Assembly (NCBI RefSeq): GCF_008728515.1
Contig: NC_044976.1
Coordinates: forward strand, 212,165,467-212,229,466
Length of the DNA: 64,000 nucleotides
Origin: Papio anubis
Lineage: Eukaryota > Chordata > Mammalia > Primates > Cercopithecidae
Direction: 5' to 3'
Part shown: positions 35,166 through 47,039 of the stretch, piece after piece
Layout of the letters: each line of letters opens with the position of its first letter
Position numbering within the stretch: position 1 is the first letter of the stretch
Notes under the pieces: generated by a model
Database searches by the model: none
Told to the model about the DNA's origin: nothing
The model's input: only the letters and a program-made list of their open reading frames with translations
Program-made: the position numbers and the translations under genes

Positions 35166-36355
35166 TTTTAAAAAGAAGATGGAGATGATGTGTTTTTCTG
35201 TATTTTTTTTCTGCTAAGTACAACTAGAATTTTACAGACAAAACAAACTAGAAGGTTCTGAGACAGTGAGGGATATCAGTACCAAAAGAACAGCATAGTG
35301 GTGAGGAGTCCCTGGGTATCTTTTTGCCTTTTATTGACAATATTTGGAGCTGAAAAAGCTGGAAACCTGAAAATGCCAATGGACACAGAAAAAATCGCCT
35401 CAACAAAAGCTTGTGCTCTTTAAAAAAGCAGGAAGGGTGCAATATAGCAAACCAAATACGCTTTAGAGGATAACTGCTCTATTTCAGCCAAAACCACAGG
35501 AACAACTGTGGCCCTCTCCCTACCCATTCCAGCAAAGTTTGGGTGGCTAGCCTAGACTTCCACTCTTTTGAGGCTGTAAATAGGCTCTCCAGTTCTCCCT
35601 CCAGGTGGTGTCAGAGGAGGCCCAGTATGCAGCCAAGACTTTCATCCTCTCCAGCTGGTAACAAAATCCCCCCTCATGATGTCAGTGGAGACTGTGAGGA
35701 GCCTGGATTACCACCTAAGAGTCATGAGGTGATACCAGCCCCCACCTCACTGGAGTGGTGTCAGATAGGACCTAGTGGGAGGGTGGAACAACCATCCCAC
35801 CCTACAGAAACACTGAACACCACCCTTAGTGACTCAGTGAATCCTGAACGGGAATTTGAACTTTTACCTGCATCTGTAGTCCGAAAGAAGTGTCCCTCCT
35901 TTCCCGGCCAGAGCAGAAAACAGCTAAAACAGAAAGTTTAAATAATATTTCATTGTATAATACTCAAATATCCAGGTTTCAATGGGAAATAATTTATCAC
36001 ATCAAGGACCAGGAAGATCTCAACTAAATCTCAAAAGACCATCAATAGATGTCAACACTGAGATGATAGAAATGTGAGAATGATCTGACAAGGATTTTAA
36101 AGCCATCATCATACAACTGCTTCAACCAGTGATTACAAGAATGCAAGAAACAAAAGAAACATAAGATATAAAGAAGAACCCATGGATATTTTAAAATTTA
36201 AAAATACTATAGCTAAAACACAAGACTCAATGGATGAATTCAACAGCAGAATGGAGGGAAGACAGCAAACAGTCAGTGAACTTGAAGACAGAATAATAGA
36301 TATTACCCAATCTGAACAAAAAAATGAAAATAGACTGAAAAAGACAATGAATAGA

Positions 36356-36661
36356 GGCTGGGCATGGTGGCTCATGCCTGTAATCCCAGCACTTTGGGAG
36401 GCCAAGGCAGGCGGACCATCTGAGGTTGGGAGTTTGAGACCAGCCTGACCAACATGGAGAAACCTCATCTCTACTAAAAATACAAAATTAGCTGGGCATG
36501 GTGGTGCATGCCTGTAATCTTAGCTACTTGGGAGGCTGGGGCAGGAGAATCACTTGAACCCAGGAGGCAGAGGTTGTGGTGAGCCGAGATCGCGCCACTG
36601 CACTCCAGACTGGGCGACAGAGCGAGACTCCGTCTCAACAAAAAAAAAAAAAAAAAAAAAA
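36356..36661 (+). mobile_element. Alu, full-length
   Basis: From 'ggctgggcatggtggctcat' to a 22-base A-run. Target duplication 'gaatagag' at both ends. It is inserted in the L1M ORF1 relic. Confidence 0.97.
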
Positions 36662-36797
36662 GGAATAGAGCCCAAGTGACCTGTGGGACTACAACAAAAG
36701 ATCTGACATTTGTGTCAGCAGTGTCCAGCAAAGAGAGGAGATGGGGAGCAGGGCTGGAAAAGTGCTCAAAAAATAAAGAAGAAATACTTCCCAAATG

Positions 36798-36829
36798 TGG
36801 CAAAATAAATAAATAAATAAATAAAATAA
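36798..36829. repeat. AAAT microsatellite
   Basis: About seven AAAT units with one imperfect unit, inside the L1M relic near the deletion breakpoint. Confidence 0.9.
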
Positions 36830-37866
36830 ACCAATCACATTCCAGCAAAATATGTTACAGGTATAGTGAGATTATTCTAAAGTATATATTGAAAAGTTAA
36901 GGAAACTAAAATAGCTAAGACAATTTTGAAAAATGAGAAGAAAATGAGAATAAATACTGTACAATTTCAAGTCTTGTTAGATAGCTACACTAATTCAGGG
37001 TGTGACATTGGCAGAGGAATGGACACTTGCGTCAATGGAACTAAATGCAGAACCCAGAAATAAAGTCTTTCAATGGAAGGGAAGACAACCTTTTCAACAC
37101 TGCTGGAGCATTTGGACATTCATGAGTAAAGAAAATGAAACTTAATCTAAACATCACAACTTACACAAAAAGTAACTCAAAATAGATGATGGACTGTAAA
37201 ATGTAAAACTCTAAGACTTTTAGAAAAAAACTGTATGAGAAATTATTCAGAATGTAGAGCTAGGCAAAGCATACTTAGACTTGATATCAAAGAGCATGAC
37301 CCCAAAAAAGAAAAAAATTGATAAATTATACTCCAGCAAAACTTTTGCTACATTAAAGATCTTGTTAAAAAGATAGACAACTAAACAAGGGAAGAAAACA
37401 TTTCCAAATCACATATCCAACAAAGGACTAATGTTGAGAATATCTAAAGAACTGTCATACTACTAGTAAAAACATAGACAATTCTAATAGGAAATGAGCA
37501 AAAGACGTGAACAGACATTTTGCTGACAAGACTAAACAGATGGTAAAGAAACATATAACAATATATTTAACATTAGTAACTATTAGGAAAATCAAATTAA
37601 AATTACCATGAGATATTGCTACATACCTATCACAATAGCTAAAATACATAAAATATTTATTTACATATTATAAATAAAATATTACTAATGTATTATCAAT
37701 AAAATTTGCTATATATTATTTAGTAAAATAAATATTTACAAAATGCAAAATTTACAGCCAAAAATGCTGTCAAGGGTGTGGAGAAACTACATATCACTCA
37801 TTCATTGCTCATGGGAGTACAAAATGTTACTCTAGAAAACATTTGAGCAGTTGCTTTAAAAACTTA

Positions 37867-38173
37867 GGCTGGGCGTGGTGGCTCACGCATGTAATCCCAG
37901 CACTTTGGGAGGCTGAGGCAGCCAGATCACCTGAGGTCAGGAGTTCAAGACCAGCCTGGCCAACATGGTGAAACCCCGTCTCTACAAAAATACAAAAGTC
38001 AGCAGGGCATGACGGCGTGTGGCTGTAATCCCAGCTACTCGGGAGGCTGAGGTGGGAGAATTGCTTGAACCCGGGAGGTGGAGATTGCAGTGAGCCGAGA
38101 TTGCACCACTGCACTCCAGCCTGCGGGACAGAGTGAGATTCTGCCTCAAAATTTAAAACAAATTTAAAAAAAA
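37867..38173 (+). mobile_element. Alu, full-length
   Basis: From 'ggctgggcgtggtggctcac' to an A-rich tail ('aaatttaaaacaaattt'). Target duplication 'aaaaacttag' on both sides, in late L1M ORF2. Confidence 0.97.
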
Positions 38174-38818
38174 TAAAAACTTAGAAGGTAACTGCTACAT
38201 GACCCAGCAATTGCACTCCTGAATATTTATCCTAGAGAAATGAAAACTTATGCTCACACAAAAGGCTGAAAACAAATGTTTACAACACGTTTATTCCTAA
38301 TAGTGGAAAACTGGAGACAATCCAAATGTCTTTCAATGGATGACTAATTAAACAAATGGTAATACATACAAACTGTGGATACTCTTCAGCAATAAAAAGG
38401 AAAGAAATATTGATAGATTCAATGATCTGAATGAATGTCCAGCGAATTACATATAACACTCTCAAAATGACAAAATCATAAATATGGAATAAAGATTAGT
38501 GGTAGCCAGAGGTTAGGGTTAGGGGAAGGGGGTGGGAGAGTGGTAGATTTGGTTATGAAAGGGCAACCTAAGGAATCCCCTTGGTGACGGAAATGTTCTG
38601 TATTTTGACTGTATCAATGTCAAAATTCTGGTTGTGATACTGTAGCATAGTTTTGCAAGATGTTATCATTGAGGGAAACTGGACAAAGAGTATAGGAGAC
38701 CTCTCTGTTTTATGTCTTACATGTGAATCTACAATGATCTCAAACAAAAGCTTTAATTTTTTAAAAGAAGGGATACTCTCCAACTCATTTCATTACTTTG
38801 ATATCAAAACTAGACAGA

Positions 38819-39108
38819 TTTGGGAGGCAGAAGCAGGTAGATCACTTGAGGTCAGGAGTTGGAGACCATCCTGGCTAACACGGTGAAATGTCTTCTCTAC
38901 TAAAAATACAAAAAATTAGCTCGGCGTGGTGGTGGGCGCCTGTAGTCCCAGCTACTCAGGAGGCTGAGGTGGTAGAATGTCTTGAACCTGAGAGGCGGAG
39001 GGTGCAGTGAGCCGAGATCCCAGCACTGCATTCCAGCCTGGGCAACAGAGTGAGACTCTATCTCAGAAAAAAATAAAAAATAAAAAAAATTAAAAATTAA
39101 AAAAAAAG
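38819..39108 (+). mobile_element. Alu, 5'-truncated
   Basis: Starts at 'tttgggaggcagaagcagg', lacking about 40 bases of the head, and ends in a long A-rich tail with T interruptions. 'agacag' occurs on both sides. Confidence 0.93.
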
Positions 39109-39219
39109 ACAGAGGTAGCCTAGAAAAGAAAGTCACTGGCATGTTTAACTCACAAATATATATTAATAAACTAAATCCAGTGGTATATAAAGAAGTTGTT
39201 ACACCCATGAACTTGAGCA

Positions 39220-41240
39220 TTATTGTTAGAAAATCTATGCAATGTATTTACCATGTTAAAGTAGAAAAACAAATGAAATTTATAACATACTGGAAATACA
39301 TTTGATACACTTTAACATCAATTAAAGTTTAAAGAAATCTTAATATGCTAGAAGTAAAAAGAAATGCCTGTAAGGCGAGAATTGAAGGGATGACATCATC
39401 TGTAAGTGCAAAAAAAAGAGTCGTTTTGGGATACTGGAGTGAAAAAACCTTGCTCTTTTAATATATAAAGCACAGATATAGTATATAAAGAAAGAGGTAA
39501 ACTATATTAGTGGCATTAAAATGTCATGAAGGGGGCAATTGGGGGGAAAAGTCTATGAAGGTTCTTTAGGGGGACAATAATGAAAAACTGACAATTACTG
39601 ATCTAATAAGATAAAGTATATCTGCAAAACTCTATGATAAAGTATATACTCAACAGGGAAATTTTAGAGTCTTCTGTTTAAAATTAGAAACAAGAACAAA
39701 ATGCCCACTATCACATTTCAGTCTTGAATGAGAAGTCCTAACTAGTAAAATAAGACCAGAAATTAATTTAAAATTTAGAATTAAAAGCTTAAGGATGGGA
39801 AGAGAGGAAGTAAAGCTTAAATTATTTAATTACTTACAGACATGATGGTCTACACCGAAAGCCCAAAATAATTTACAGGCATATTATTAGAAATAATAGG
39901 ATGCCTTAGCAAAGTGACTGGATATATGATTAATATAAAAATGCAAAGTTCATGAGCTAGTAACAGTCAACCGGCAAATTACTTTTTAAAAAGGGCATCA
40001 TCATTCACAATAGCAACAAAAATTACAAAGTACCTAAGAAGATAAAGTAATATAAATGGAAGACCCATATGTATACAATTATAAAACTTTATTGAAAAAA
40101 ATTTTAACAAATGGAGAGATACCACATGTTCATGAAAAGAAAGACAAGGTATCATATAAATATATTTTGTTCATAAAATAATGTATAGAGTCAACGTAAC
40201 TACAGTAAAAATTCCACAAGTCTTTTTGTGGGATTAAATATGCCAAATCTCAAATGTATACAGAAGAGCAGAGGTCCAAAATAATCATGACTGTTTTGTA
40301 GGAGAAGAATAAAGAAGCCAAGTTACGGATCTGTCTTGCCAAATATCAGGACTTAGTAAGTAGCTATCACTATCAGATACTACTACCTAAGCACCAGAAT
40401 AACTAAAATTTAAAAGATATACAATATCAAGTATTACTGAGGATTTGCAGAAACTGGACCCCTCGTACATTCCATATATAAGTATAAAATGATACAACCA
40501 CTTTGGAAGACTATTTGACAGTTTCTACTAATGTTAGACATTAGCGAAACATTTTATATTTGACTATAAGACTATTTCTATAGGACCGTTTGACAGTTTC
40601 TACTGTTAAACATTAGTAGAAACATTTCCATAAATGTACATTTAACATTAGTAGAAACTGTCAAATAGTCTTAGATACAGCAATTCCACTCCTAGGTATG
40701 TATCAAAGAGAAATGTGTGCATGTGTCCTCTAATAGAAATGTACATTATCACTCACTGCAGCCTTTTTATCACACCAGTCCCAAACTGAAAACAGCCAAA
40801 ATGTCTAGCAACAGGAGAACAAATAAACAAATTGTGGAATATTTGTACAATGAACTACATTACTCAATAAAAGATAATAAGCTACGGCTGCATGTTACAA
40901 CAATGAGTGAGTGAAGGCAGACTTAAAAGGGAATATATTGTATGCTCCCATTTATATGAAATTTAAAAACAGAAAATTTTATCTATGATGAAAACTGTCA
41001 GGATAGTAGTTATATCTGAGAGAAGGAATATAAACCTGGAAGGGGCTAAAAGAAGCCTTATGAATTAATAGAAATGTTTCATAACTTAATATGAGTGGTG
41101 GTTACATGAGTGAAAGCAAATGTTAAAGTCATTAAACTGTACATTTTAGATTACTGCATCTTGTGCAGCAGATGAATGTTACTCCTTGGTGAAAATATTT
41201 TAAAAGCTATAAAATATAATAAAACTACAGAAATAAACAA
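39220..41240 (+). mobile_element. Old L1 (L1M/L1ME) ORF2 and 3'UTR relic
   Basis: The reverse-transcriptase region is visible as 'caagaacaaaatgcccacta' and 'agtcctaactagtaaaataa'. It is followed by 'catcattcacaatagcaaca', 'gaaactggacccctcgtaca', 'aatgatacaaccactttgga', 'cagcaattccactcctaggt' and 'tgctcccatttatatgaaat'. Strongly diverged with many stops. It hosts the inverted-repeat structure at 40507-40672. Confidence 0.75.
40507..40672. repeat. Perfect 30-bp inverted repeat with nested copies
   Basis: 40507-40536 is the exact reverse complement of 40643-40672 (30 of 30), around a 106-base centre. The centre holds a direct copy of part of the left arm ('tttgacagtttctact' at 40514-40529 and 40589-40604). 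It also holds a small hairpin, gtttctact (40596-40604) with agtagaaac (40615-40623). It lies where L1 ORF2 would normally run on uninterrupted. Confidence 0.95.
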
Positions 41241-41289
41241 ATTGACCAATGAAACACATTAAAAACTCAGAAGTATTACCATGAATATA

Positions 41290-41365
41290 GAACTTTGTGT
41301 GTGTATATATACATAATATATATACACATATATGAATATGTATTTCTCCCATATATATAAGAGAA
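41290..41365. repeat. TG/TA-rich low-complexity tract
   Basis: A 'gtgtgtgtatatatacataa'-type alternating purine-pyrimidine sequence with several short palindromes. Confidence 0.8.
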
Positions 41366-41649
41366 ACATTTAAATAAAAGAAATTAGGAAAAAAATGTTA
41401 ATCATATGGGAGAGAAAAAAATTGAAACACAATATTGGTAAAGAATATTTACCAATATTCAGAAGTGAATATTTTCTGATCTTGGAGTACAGAAATACTG
41501 GTAAGACAGAACAGAAAGTTTACAGGGTCCAGGAAAAGTAAATTGTTTAGGAAAAAAATAAATTAATAAGCATTTAAAAAATGTAAGAAAAGTAAATTCT
41601 GACTCCATTGTCACAAAGTAGGCAATGAAGAATGAATTTGGAACTTAGA

Positions 41650-42725
41650 GGCAATAAATTGATAATTTTTGGAACCCGTGACCAAAAAAATATATGAAGA
41701 GATATTCAGTCTCATCAGAAATCAGAGAAACAAAAATTGAAACCACAGTGAGATGTCAGGTTGCATCCAGCAGGCTGGCAAAAAATTAATGAGTTTCCTT
41801 ATACAAAGATTTGAAGAGGACATGGATCAACATGATCCACATGGCTGGTGGGGAGGTAAACTGACACAATCACTTTTGAAAACGGTTTGTCATTGTTTTG
41901 TTCGGCTAAACACCTTAACACCCCGCAACCCCAGTTTAACCCAGAAGAAAACCTTTCACATGAACACCAGGTGACATGTATAAGAACATTTATTTATTTA
42001 TTTGTTTGTTTGTTTTTTTGTTTGTTGAGAGACAGAGTCTCGCTCTGTCACCCAGGCTGGAGTGCAGTGGCGAGATCTTGGCTCACTGCATTCTCTGCCT
42101 CCCAGGTTCACACCATTCTCCTGCCTCAGCCTCCCGAGTAGCTGGGACTGCAGGTACCCGCTACTAGACCCGGCTAATTTTTTGTATTTTTAGTAGAGAC
42201 TGGGTTTCACCGTGTTAGCCAGGATGGTCTCAATCTCCTGACCTCGTGATCCACCCGTCTCGGCCTCCCAAAGTGCTGGGATTACAGGTGTGAGCTACCA
42301 CGCCCGGTCAAGAACATTTATAATAGCCAAATACCTAGTCCGAAAAGCATATTGAGAGGAAAATGAATAATAAATCACAGTATGTTCACACAACAAAATA
42401 TCATATCATAGTGAAAATGAGCTACAGCTACCTGAAAGAAATAGAAGATGCTCAGTGCAACATTGAGTGAATAAAGGAAGTACTGAGAAGACTACATATA
42501 AAACAAGTTTTATAAATTTTACAACCAAAACCAAATGCTGTGCTTTAGATATGCATATTTATGCATTTGTTAAATGTGTGCTTTGTTAAAGCAGAGAATC
42601 AACAAAATTTTTGATGCTGAAGGGGAGGCAGAGTAATGGGATCGAGAAAAGCTGATTGGTAGCTATGGGTTATTCTTGTTGCATTCTTGGGTTGGATAGT
42701 GAGTTCACAGCTGTTCATCACATTA
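41650..42725 (+). mobile_element. Ancient L1ME-like ORF2/3'UTR relic, split by Alu
   Basis: Shows 'ctcatcagaaatcagagaaa', 'gaaaccacagtgagatgtca', 'taagaacatttataatagcc' (across the Alu) and 'agtgaaaatgagctacagct', the late ORF2 order of L1 at high divergence. 42600-42720 resembles its 3'UTR. Confidence 0.65.
42000..42308 (-). mobile_element. Alu (Y/S-like), antisense
   Basis: The T-rich tail complement with TTTG repeats is followed by 'gagacagagtctcgctctgt' and ends 'gctaccacgcccggtc'. Target duplication 'aagaacattta' at 41982-41992 and 42310-42320. Confidence 0.97.
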
Positions 42726-42737
42726 TTAAAATACATT

Positions 42738-42826
42738 TTCTGGCTGAGGTGGGAAGGTGGCTTGAGCCCAGGAGTTGGAGATCATCCTGGGCACCATCGC
42801 AAGACCTCATCTCCAAACAAAAAACA
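42738..42826 (+). mobile_element. Alu left-monomer (FLAM-like) fragment
   Basis: Text 'ggctgaggtgggaaggtggc' to 'aagacctcatctccaaacaa' with a short A-rich end. It matches a 5'-truncated free left monomer or old AluJ and is directly followed by another Alu. Confidence 0.75.
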
Positions 42827-42827
42827 G

Positions 42828-43126
42828 ACTGGGCGCGGTGGCTCACGTCTGTGATCCCAGAACTTTGGGAGGCCACAGCCGGCAGATCACTCGAGGTCAG
42901 GAGTTTGAGACCAGCCTGGCCAACATGGTGAGACCCCATCTCTACTAAAAACACAAAAATTAGCCAGGCATGATAGCGCACGCCTGTCATCCCAGCTCCT
43001 TGGGAGGCTGAGGTGGGAGGATTTCTTGAACCCGGGAGGTGGAGGTTGCAGTGAGCTGAGATTGAGTCACTATCCTCCAGCCTGGGTGGCCAAGTGAGTC
43101 CGTCTCAAAAAAAAAAAAAAAAAAAA
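42828..43126 (+). mobile_element. Alu, full-length
   Basis: From 'actgggcgcggtggctcacg' to a 21-base A-run. It was inserted into the A-rich tail of the preceding monomer. Confidence 0.95.
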
Positions 43127-43397
43127 GGAAATATATAGATGTAAATAAAGATACATGTACTTCAATATATATTTATTTAAATAAACAACATAAAAATGGT
43201 TTATGGTAAATTAAAGATGATAATGTGACATGAAGCACGCTGATGAGTCATCAATATTACACTCCTGATGTCCATTTAGGAAAAATAAATTCTGACGAAC
43301 ACTTTCCTTTGGCTAAGCCAGATTACATCTGTGCATTCCAGTCAGCTTTCAAAGACATTTCTGGTTTTCTGACAAATGTTTTTTAAAAATGAGAATT

Positions 43398-43905
43398 TTA
43401 AGCAATTTTTAAAGAAAAGTCATCATTGTGTGTCCCGGCACCCCCAGTCAGACACATTGAGATAGTGACAAACTTCCTGAGGTGAGGTGTCTTGGGAAGA
43501 GATCTGGCGGCGGCTGGTCTTTTCCTGGATGTGCTCACAGCCTTGGTGTGAGGTATTCCTCTTCTCAGCTGTGCCTTTCCAGATTTAGCTCCATCTGTGC
43601 ACATGGCCGTACATTTTTTTTTTTTTGTAATTGATACAGTGCCTGCTAAATATCTCATACATCTTGTTGAGAATGTCTTCACCAGTTATGTTGCCAAAAG
43701 TTCTTTTTAAGTTAGCATCTTCACAGACAACATCATTATAGATCTGATAACCTGAGATGAATAAAGCAAGCATATTATTCATGCCCTTGCCTCCAGCCAT
43801 CTGTAATAGAAGGAACCAGGTCACCGCCAGTCTCTCAACCAGCTGTTTAAATATGTCTGTTGAGCATGTAAAGTGCGTCATATGAAAGGGTTCTTTAACA
43901 ATTGT
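43398..43905 (-). pseudogene. Unidentified coding-like stretch, possible pseudogene
   Basis: On the minus strand a frame is open from about 43905 to about 43610, with protein-like composition. Visible pieces are ...TDIFKQLVERLAVTWF... and ...GYQIYNDVVCEDANLKRTFG..., ending in a 12-base A-run (plus strand T-run 43614-43625) that gives KKKK. After the A-run a second frame stays open to 43398, so a frameshift within the A-run is likely. No flanking poly-A tail or target duplication was found to prove retrotransposition. An alternative is a real exon: a good acceptor ('ggttccttctattacag', complement of 43801-43817) sits just before an in-frame ATG. I do not recognise the protein family. No function is claimed. 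Confidence 0.35.
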
Positions 43906-45395
43906 CTTCTTTCAGCTTAGCAGCCATTTGAGACCCAAAACAGATTCAAGATTTCATCCCATGGTCTCATTTTAATGAGAGGAGCCTAAGAGAGAATTGC
44001 TGTAACTAACCTTATAGGAAGTTAAGCTGAATACGCTTTTAAAAGTTGTTTATTTCACGGTACTTCTCATTGTATGGTCCTCATGGAGACTCATCTCTCT
44101 TCAGTTTACAAGCATTTTATTCAAAATTAACATTACTCATTTTTACATTATGGGTGTTATGTAGCTAATGATATAGACTTTCTCATGTGTCTTAGTCTTT
44201 CACCAAAATTTAAAACAGCATTTTAAATAAGCATCAAAGCACACCCTCCACTTTGGCATCAGCTGCCACCATGATGACTGATTTTGCAGGCGTGGTTGAG
44301 AGGTGCTCCCATCTGCACTGTCCGGTGAGCTGTGGCGCCTTTGATGACCTCTGATCCAGTCTGATCTTCGGCATTACCTCTGGGTTCAAGTGAAGGCTTC
44401 CAACTCCCTGTTTTTAGCCATAACTTACTGTCTTCATTTGAAAATAGAATTTTGAATGTTATTTCCCTTTTAAAAGGTAAAGAATGACACCAATTTGTGA
44501 AGAAGAAAAAAAAGCAAAATTTGCTGGTAAGAGGACATTATGATTTGGACAAAATCAGTGCAATAAGAAATAGATTGAAGTACAGTTGCAAGCTTGTCAA
44601 CTAAACAGCTTATTATAGTCAAGACAAGAGAGTTGGGCTGATTAAAGTTGGCCAATGGCTTTCTGGTCTAATTATATGCTTTAAAAGTCACTTGATTATA
44701 TAGTGAAAAGTGCATTCAACAAAAAAAAAGCAAAAACCAAACTCTACCTCTGCCAGTGTCTGTGAATGTTGATACTGCAGTCCCTGTTCTAGCGTGCCAC
44801 ATAGCAGCCCACACCAGCCAAGTATCATTCGTCCTCATACCCCTTTGGTTACCAGGAGGGTTAAGAGCACCAGATTTCCTAATAATTCAAAACAGCCAAC
44901 ATTTCCACTCATTCCTCATGAATTATCTAACATGTATAAGTTACCATCTTCTCAATTTACTTGCACATGCATGTTTCAAAATATCTTAATGTCATAAGAA
45001 TTCAGATCTGCATTTCCCCAAATTGTCAGGTAAAATTAATTTTCCAGGACTATATACCACATCTATCCTGGTACTTTTAGTTACCCTTAGGTGAACTAGT
45101 ATGAGATGTGCAGGATTAAAGAATCAGACTTAAAGAACTGCATATTCTTTCTAAAAAGTATCATGAAAAAAATGAACACAATGGAGATTTCCAAAGAAAA
45201 AATATTTTCAAAAGCTCTCTAAATCCTGAAGTTTAGATACTAAAACAAGTGTATCTCATCTTATACCATGTATTATTTTTATAAATTTTAAATTTAATTT
45301 TGATAAATAAAATCAAATTTTCAATGTACTGGAGAGATCACTCTTTAAAACAATTAAATCCTTTGGTAAATCAAACCAATCACACAACACACTCA
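43906..45395. other. Unique sequence, no gene seen
   Basis: AT-rich with no named repeat. Frames at 44756-44997 are short and overlap each other, so are unlikely to be genes. Confidence 0.5.
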
Positions 45396-45600
45396 CTATA
45401 TTAGTTATCTCTTTTGTATAATGATACCATAATTCTAGGTGGCTTAGAACAAAACAATTTATCTCATAGTTTCTGTAGGTCAGGAATCAGGACACTGCTT
45501 AGCTGTATCTCCTATTGCAGGCCCCACAAGGCTGCAAGGAAGTTGTCACCAGGGCTGTGGTCTCATCAGGGAGTTGGACAGAAGCTAGATCATGTAGCTA
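45396..45600 (-). mobile_element. Probable MaLR (MLT1-like) LTR fragment, antisense
   Basis: The plus strand reads 'tattagttatctcttttgta', 'taggtggcttagaacaaaac', 'agtttctgtaggtcaggaat', 'aggctgcaaggaagttgtca', the reverse of the 3' part of an MLT1-type LTR. Its outer boundary is uncertain. Confidence 0.6.
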
Positions 45601-45629
45601 TGTATCCCTAATATAACATGGCTGAAATA

Positions 45630-46885
45630 CAATTTCTGCTCTCCCCAAATAAATGGCTCTTTCTCTATCTTCCCCAATATAGTTAATGATGACTCAGCTC
45701 TTCCAATCACTCAGACTAAAAATGTTAGAGTCACCCTTGACTCTTCCCTTCTTCTTATACCTTCCATTCAATCTGTCAGAAAACCCTATGACTCCACTTT
45801 CAAAATGTGCCCAGCATCTGAGCATTTCTCTCCACCTCCACTGATACTATCTTGATGGAAGCCATCATCACTTCTCAAGGGGATTACTGCAATAGCCTTC
45901 TAAGTGGTACCTAGACCTTGCCCCTTCTATTAATGTAAGGTCTGAGAGTGATCCTGTTAAACATTAGTCATTTCTGTTCAAAACGTTCTAATAGCTTTTG
46001 ATCTCACTCAGGTTAAAGCCAAGACTTTCAACATGGCTGACAATGTCCCACATTTTCTATCTTCCAACCCTCGCCTGCTCAGTTACCACTCCCACTTTCT
46101 GTCCTCCAATCACCTCCCTTGCTCCCACTGTGGGAGATCACGGGCCTCCCTGCCATGTCTTGACTCAACACAGGCTCACCCCATATGGGACCCTTCCACT
46201 GGATGTGCCTCCTTCTGCAGCTTTCTTCCCCAAGACATTCCCATTCTCCCCTCTTCTCCTTCGAGGCTTTTCCAAGTGTTGCCATCCACCTTCTCAGGAA
46301 GGTCTTCCTGCGTCACCTTATTTTAAATTGCACCACCATTATGCCCCAAAGTCCCTGCTGTCTTTCCTGCTTTCCTTCTTTTTAGAGCACATATCACCAT
46401 TCAATATCCCATATATATTACTTATTAAAAGTTTTTGTAGGCTGGGCACAGTGGCTCATGCCTGTAATCCTAGCACTTTGTAAGTGGAGGCCAAGGCAGG
46501 CGGATCACAAGGTTAGGAGTTCAAGACCAGCCTGGCCAACGTGGTGAAACCCCATCTCTACGAAAAATACAAAAATTAGCTGGGTGTGGTGGTGGGCGCC
46601 TGTAATCCCAACTACTCAGGAGGCTGAGGCAGGAAAATCGCTTGAACACACAAGGCGGAGGTTGCGTTGAGCTGAGATCGTGCCATTACACTCCAGCCTG
46701 GGAGACAAGAGCTAAACTCCATCTCAAAAAGAAAAAAAAGCTTTTATAAGTTATTTGTCTTCCATATAGAACCACATAAGGGAAAAAATTTAATTTTGTT
46801 CAGTAATGTTTATTCAACATCTAAAACTACATCTGGCTCATATTAGCTACTCAGTAGATTTTACTGAATGATGAGTAAACAGACA
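45630..46885 (+). mobile_element. L2 LINE 3' end, split by Alu
   Basis: Clear L2 order: 'gttagagtcacccttgactc', 'attactgcaatagccttcta', 'taatagcttttgatctcact', 'caggttaaagccaagacttt', 'tttaaattgcaccaccatta'. After the Alu come 'acatctggctcatattagct' and 'tactgaatgatgag'. The 161-residue frame 45998-46483 lies wholly in this L2 and the Alu head and is not a gene. Confidence 0.9.
46440..46740 (+). mobile_element. Alu, full-length
   Basis: From 'ggctgggcacagtggctcat' to an A-rich tail. Target duplication 'aaaagtttttgtag' before and 'aaaagcttttataag' after, imperfect. It is inserted in L2. Confidence 0.97.
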
Positions 46886-46931
46886 GCCCTACAGAACATA
46901 GTAGGATGTTTGCTAAACTAGTTAATAGTTT

Positions 46932-46983
46932 AACTATTTAAATAAATAGTTTTTAAATTTAAATTTAATTAAAATTTAAATAG
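46932..46983. repeat. AT-only hairpin cluster
   Basis: aactattta (46932-46940) pairs with taaatagtt (46943-46951). The following 'aaatttaaatttaattaaaa' stretch is itself nearly self-complementary. Confidence 0.8.
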
Positions 46984-47039
46984 AAAGCCAAGTAGAATTC
47001 TAACTAGGTAGGAAAATGATAGTATTATATTTATGCTTT

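Larger units (their letters stand above)
35195..38790 (+). mobile_element. L1M element with internal deletion, sense
   Basis: 35195-35950 is L1M 5'UTR-like ('gaaggttctgagacagtgag', 'aaaagcttgtgctctttaaa', 'ggataactgctctatttcag'). 36000-36840 is an ORF1 relic (frame at 36182-36448 with ...EFNSRMEGRQQTVSELEDRI..., a coiled-coil-like stretch). From about 36960 the text jumps to late ORF2 and runs to the 3'UTR near 38790 ('gtggtagccagaggttaggg', 'acggaaatgttctgtatttt'). Most of ORF2 (endonuclease and reverse transcriptase) is missing. Three Alus interrupt or abut it. Confidence 0.85.

Noticed and set aside
38509..38530. Telomere-like 'ggttagggttagggg'
   Set aside because: Only two units, at a place where the L1 3'UTR normally has a G-rich 'agaggttgggg' text.
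43560..43620. CTDGAKS peptide on the minus strand, resembling a domesticated hAT transposase motif
   Set aside because: Only seven residues match, and the surrounding residues do not fit that family, so it is treated as chance.
45998..46483. 161-residue plus-strand open frame
   Set aside because: Lies entirely in the L2 3' region and the Alu head.
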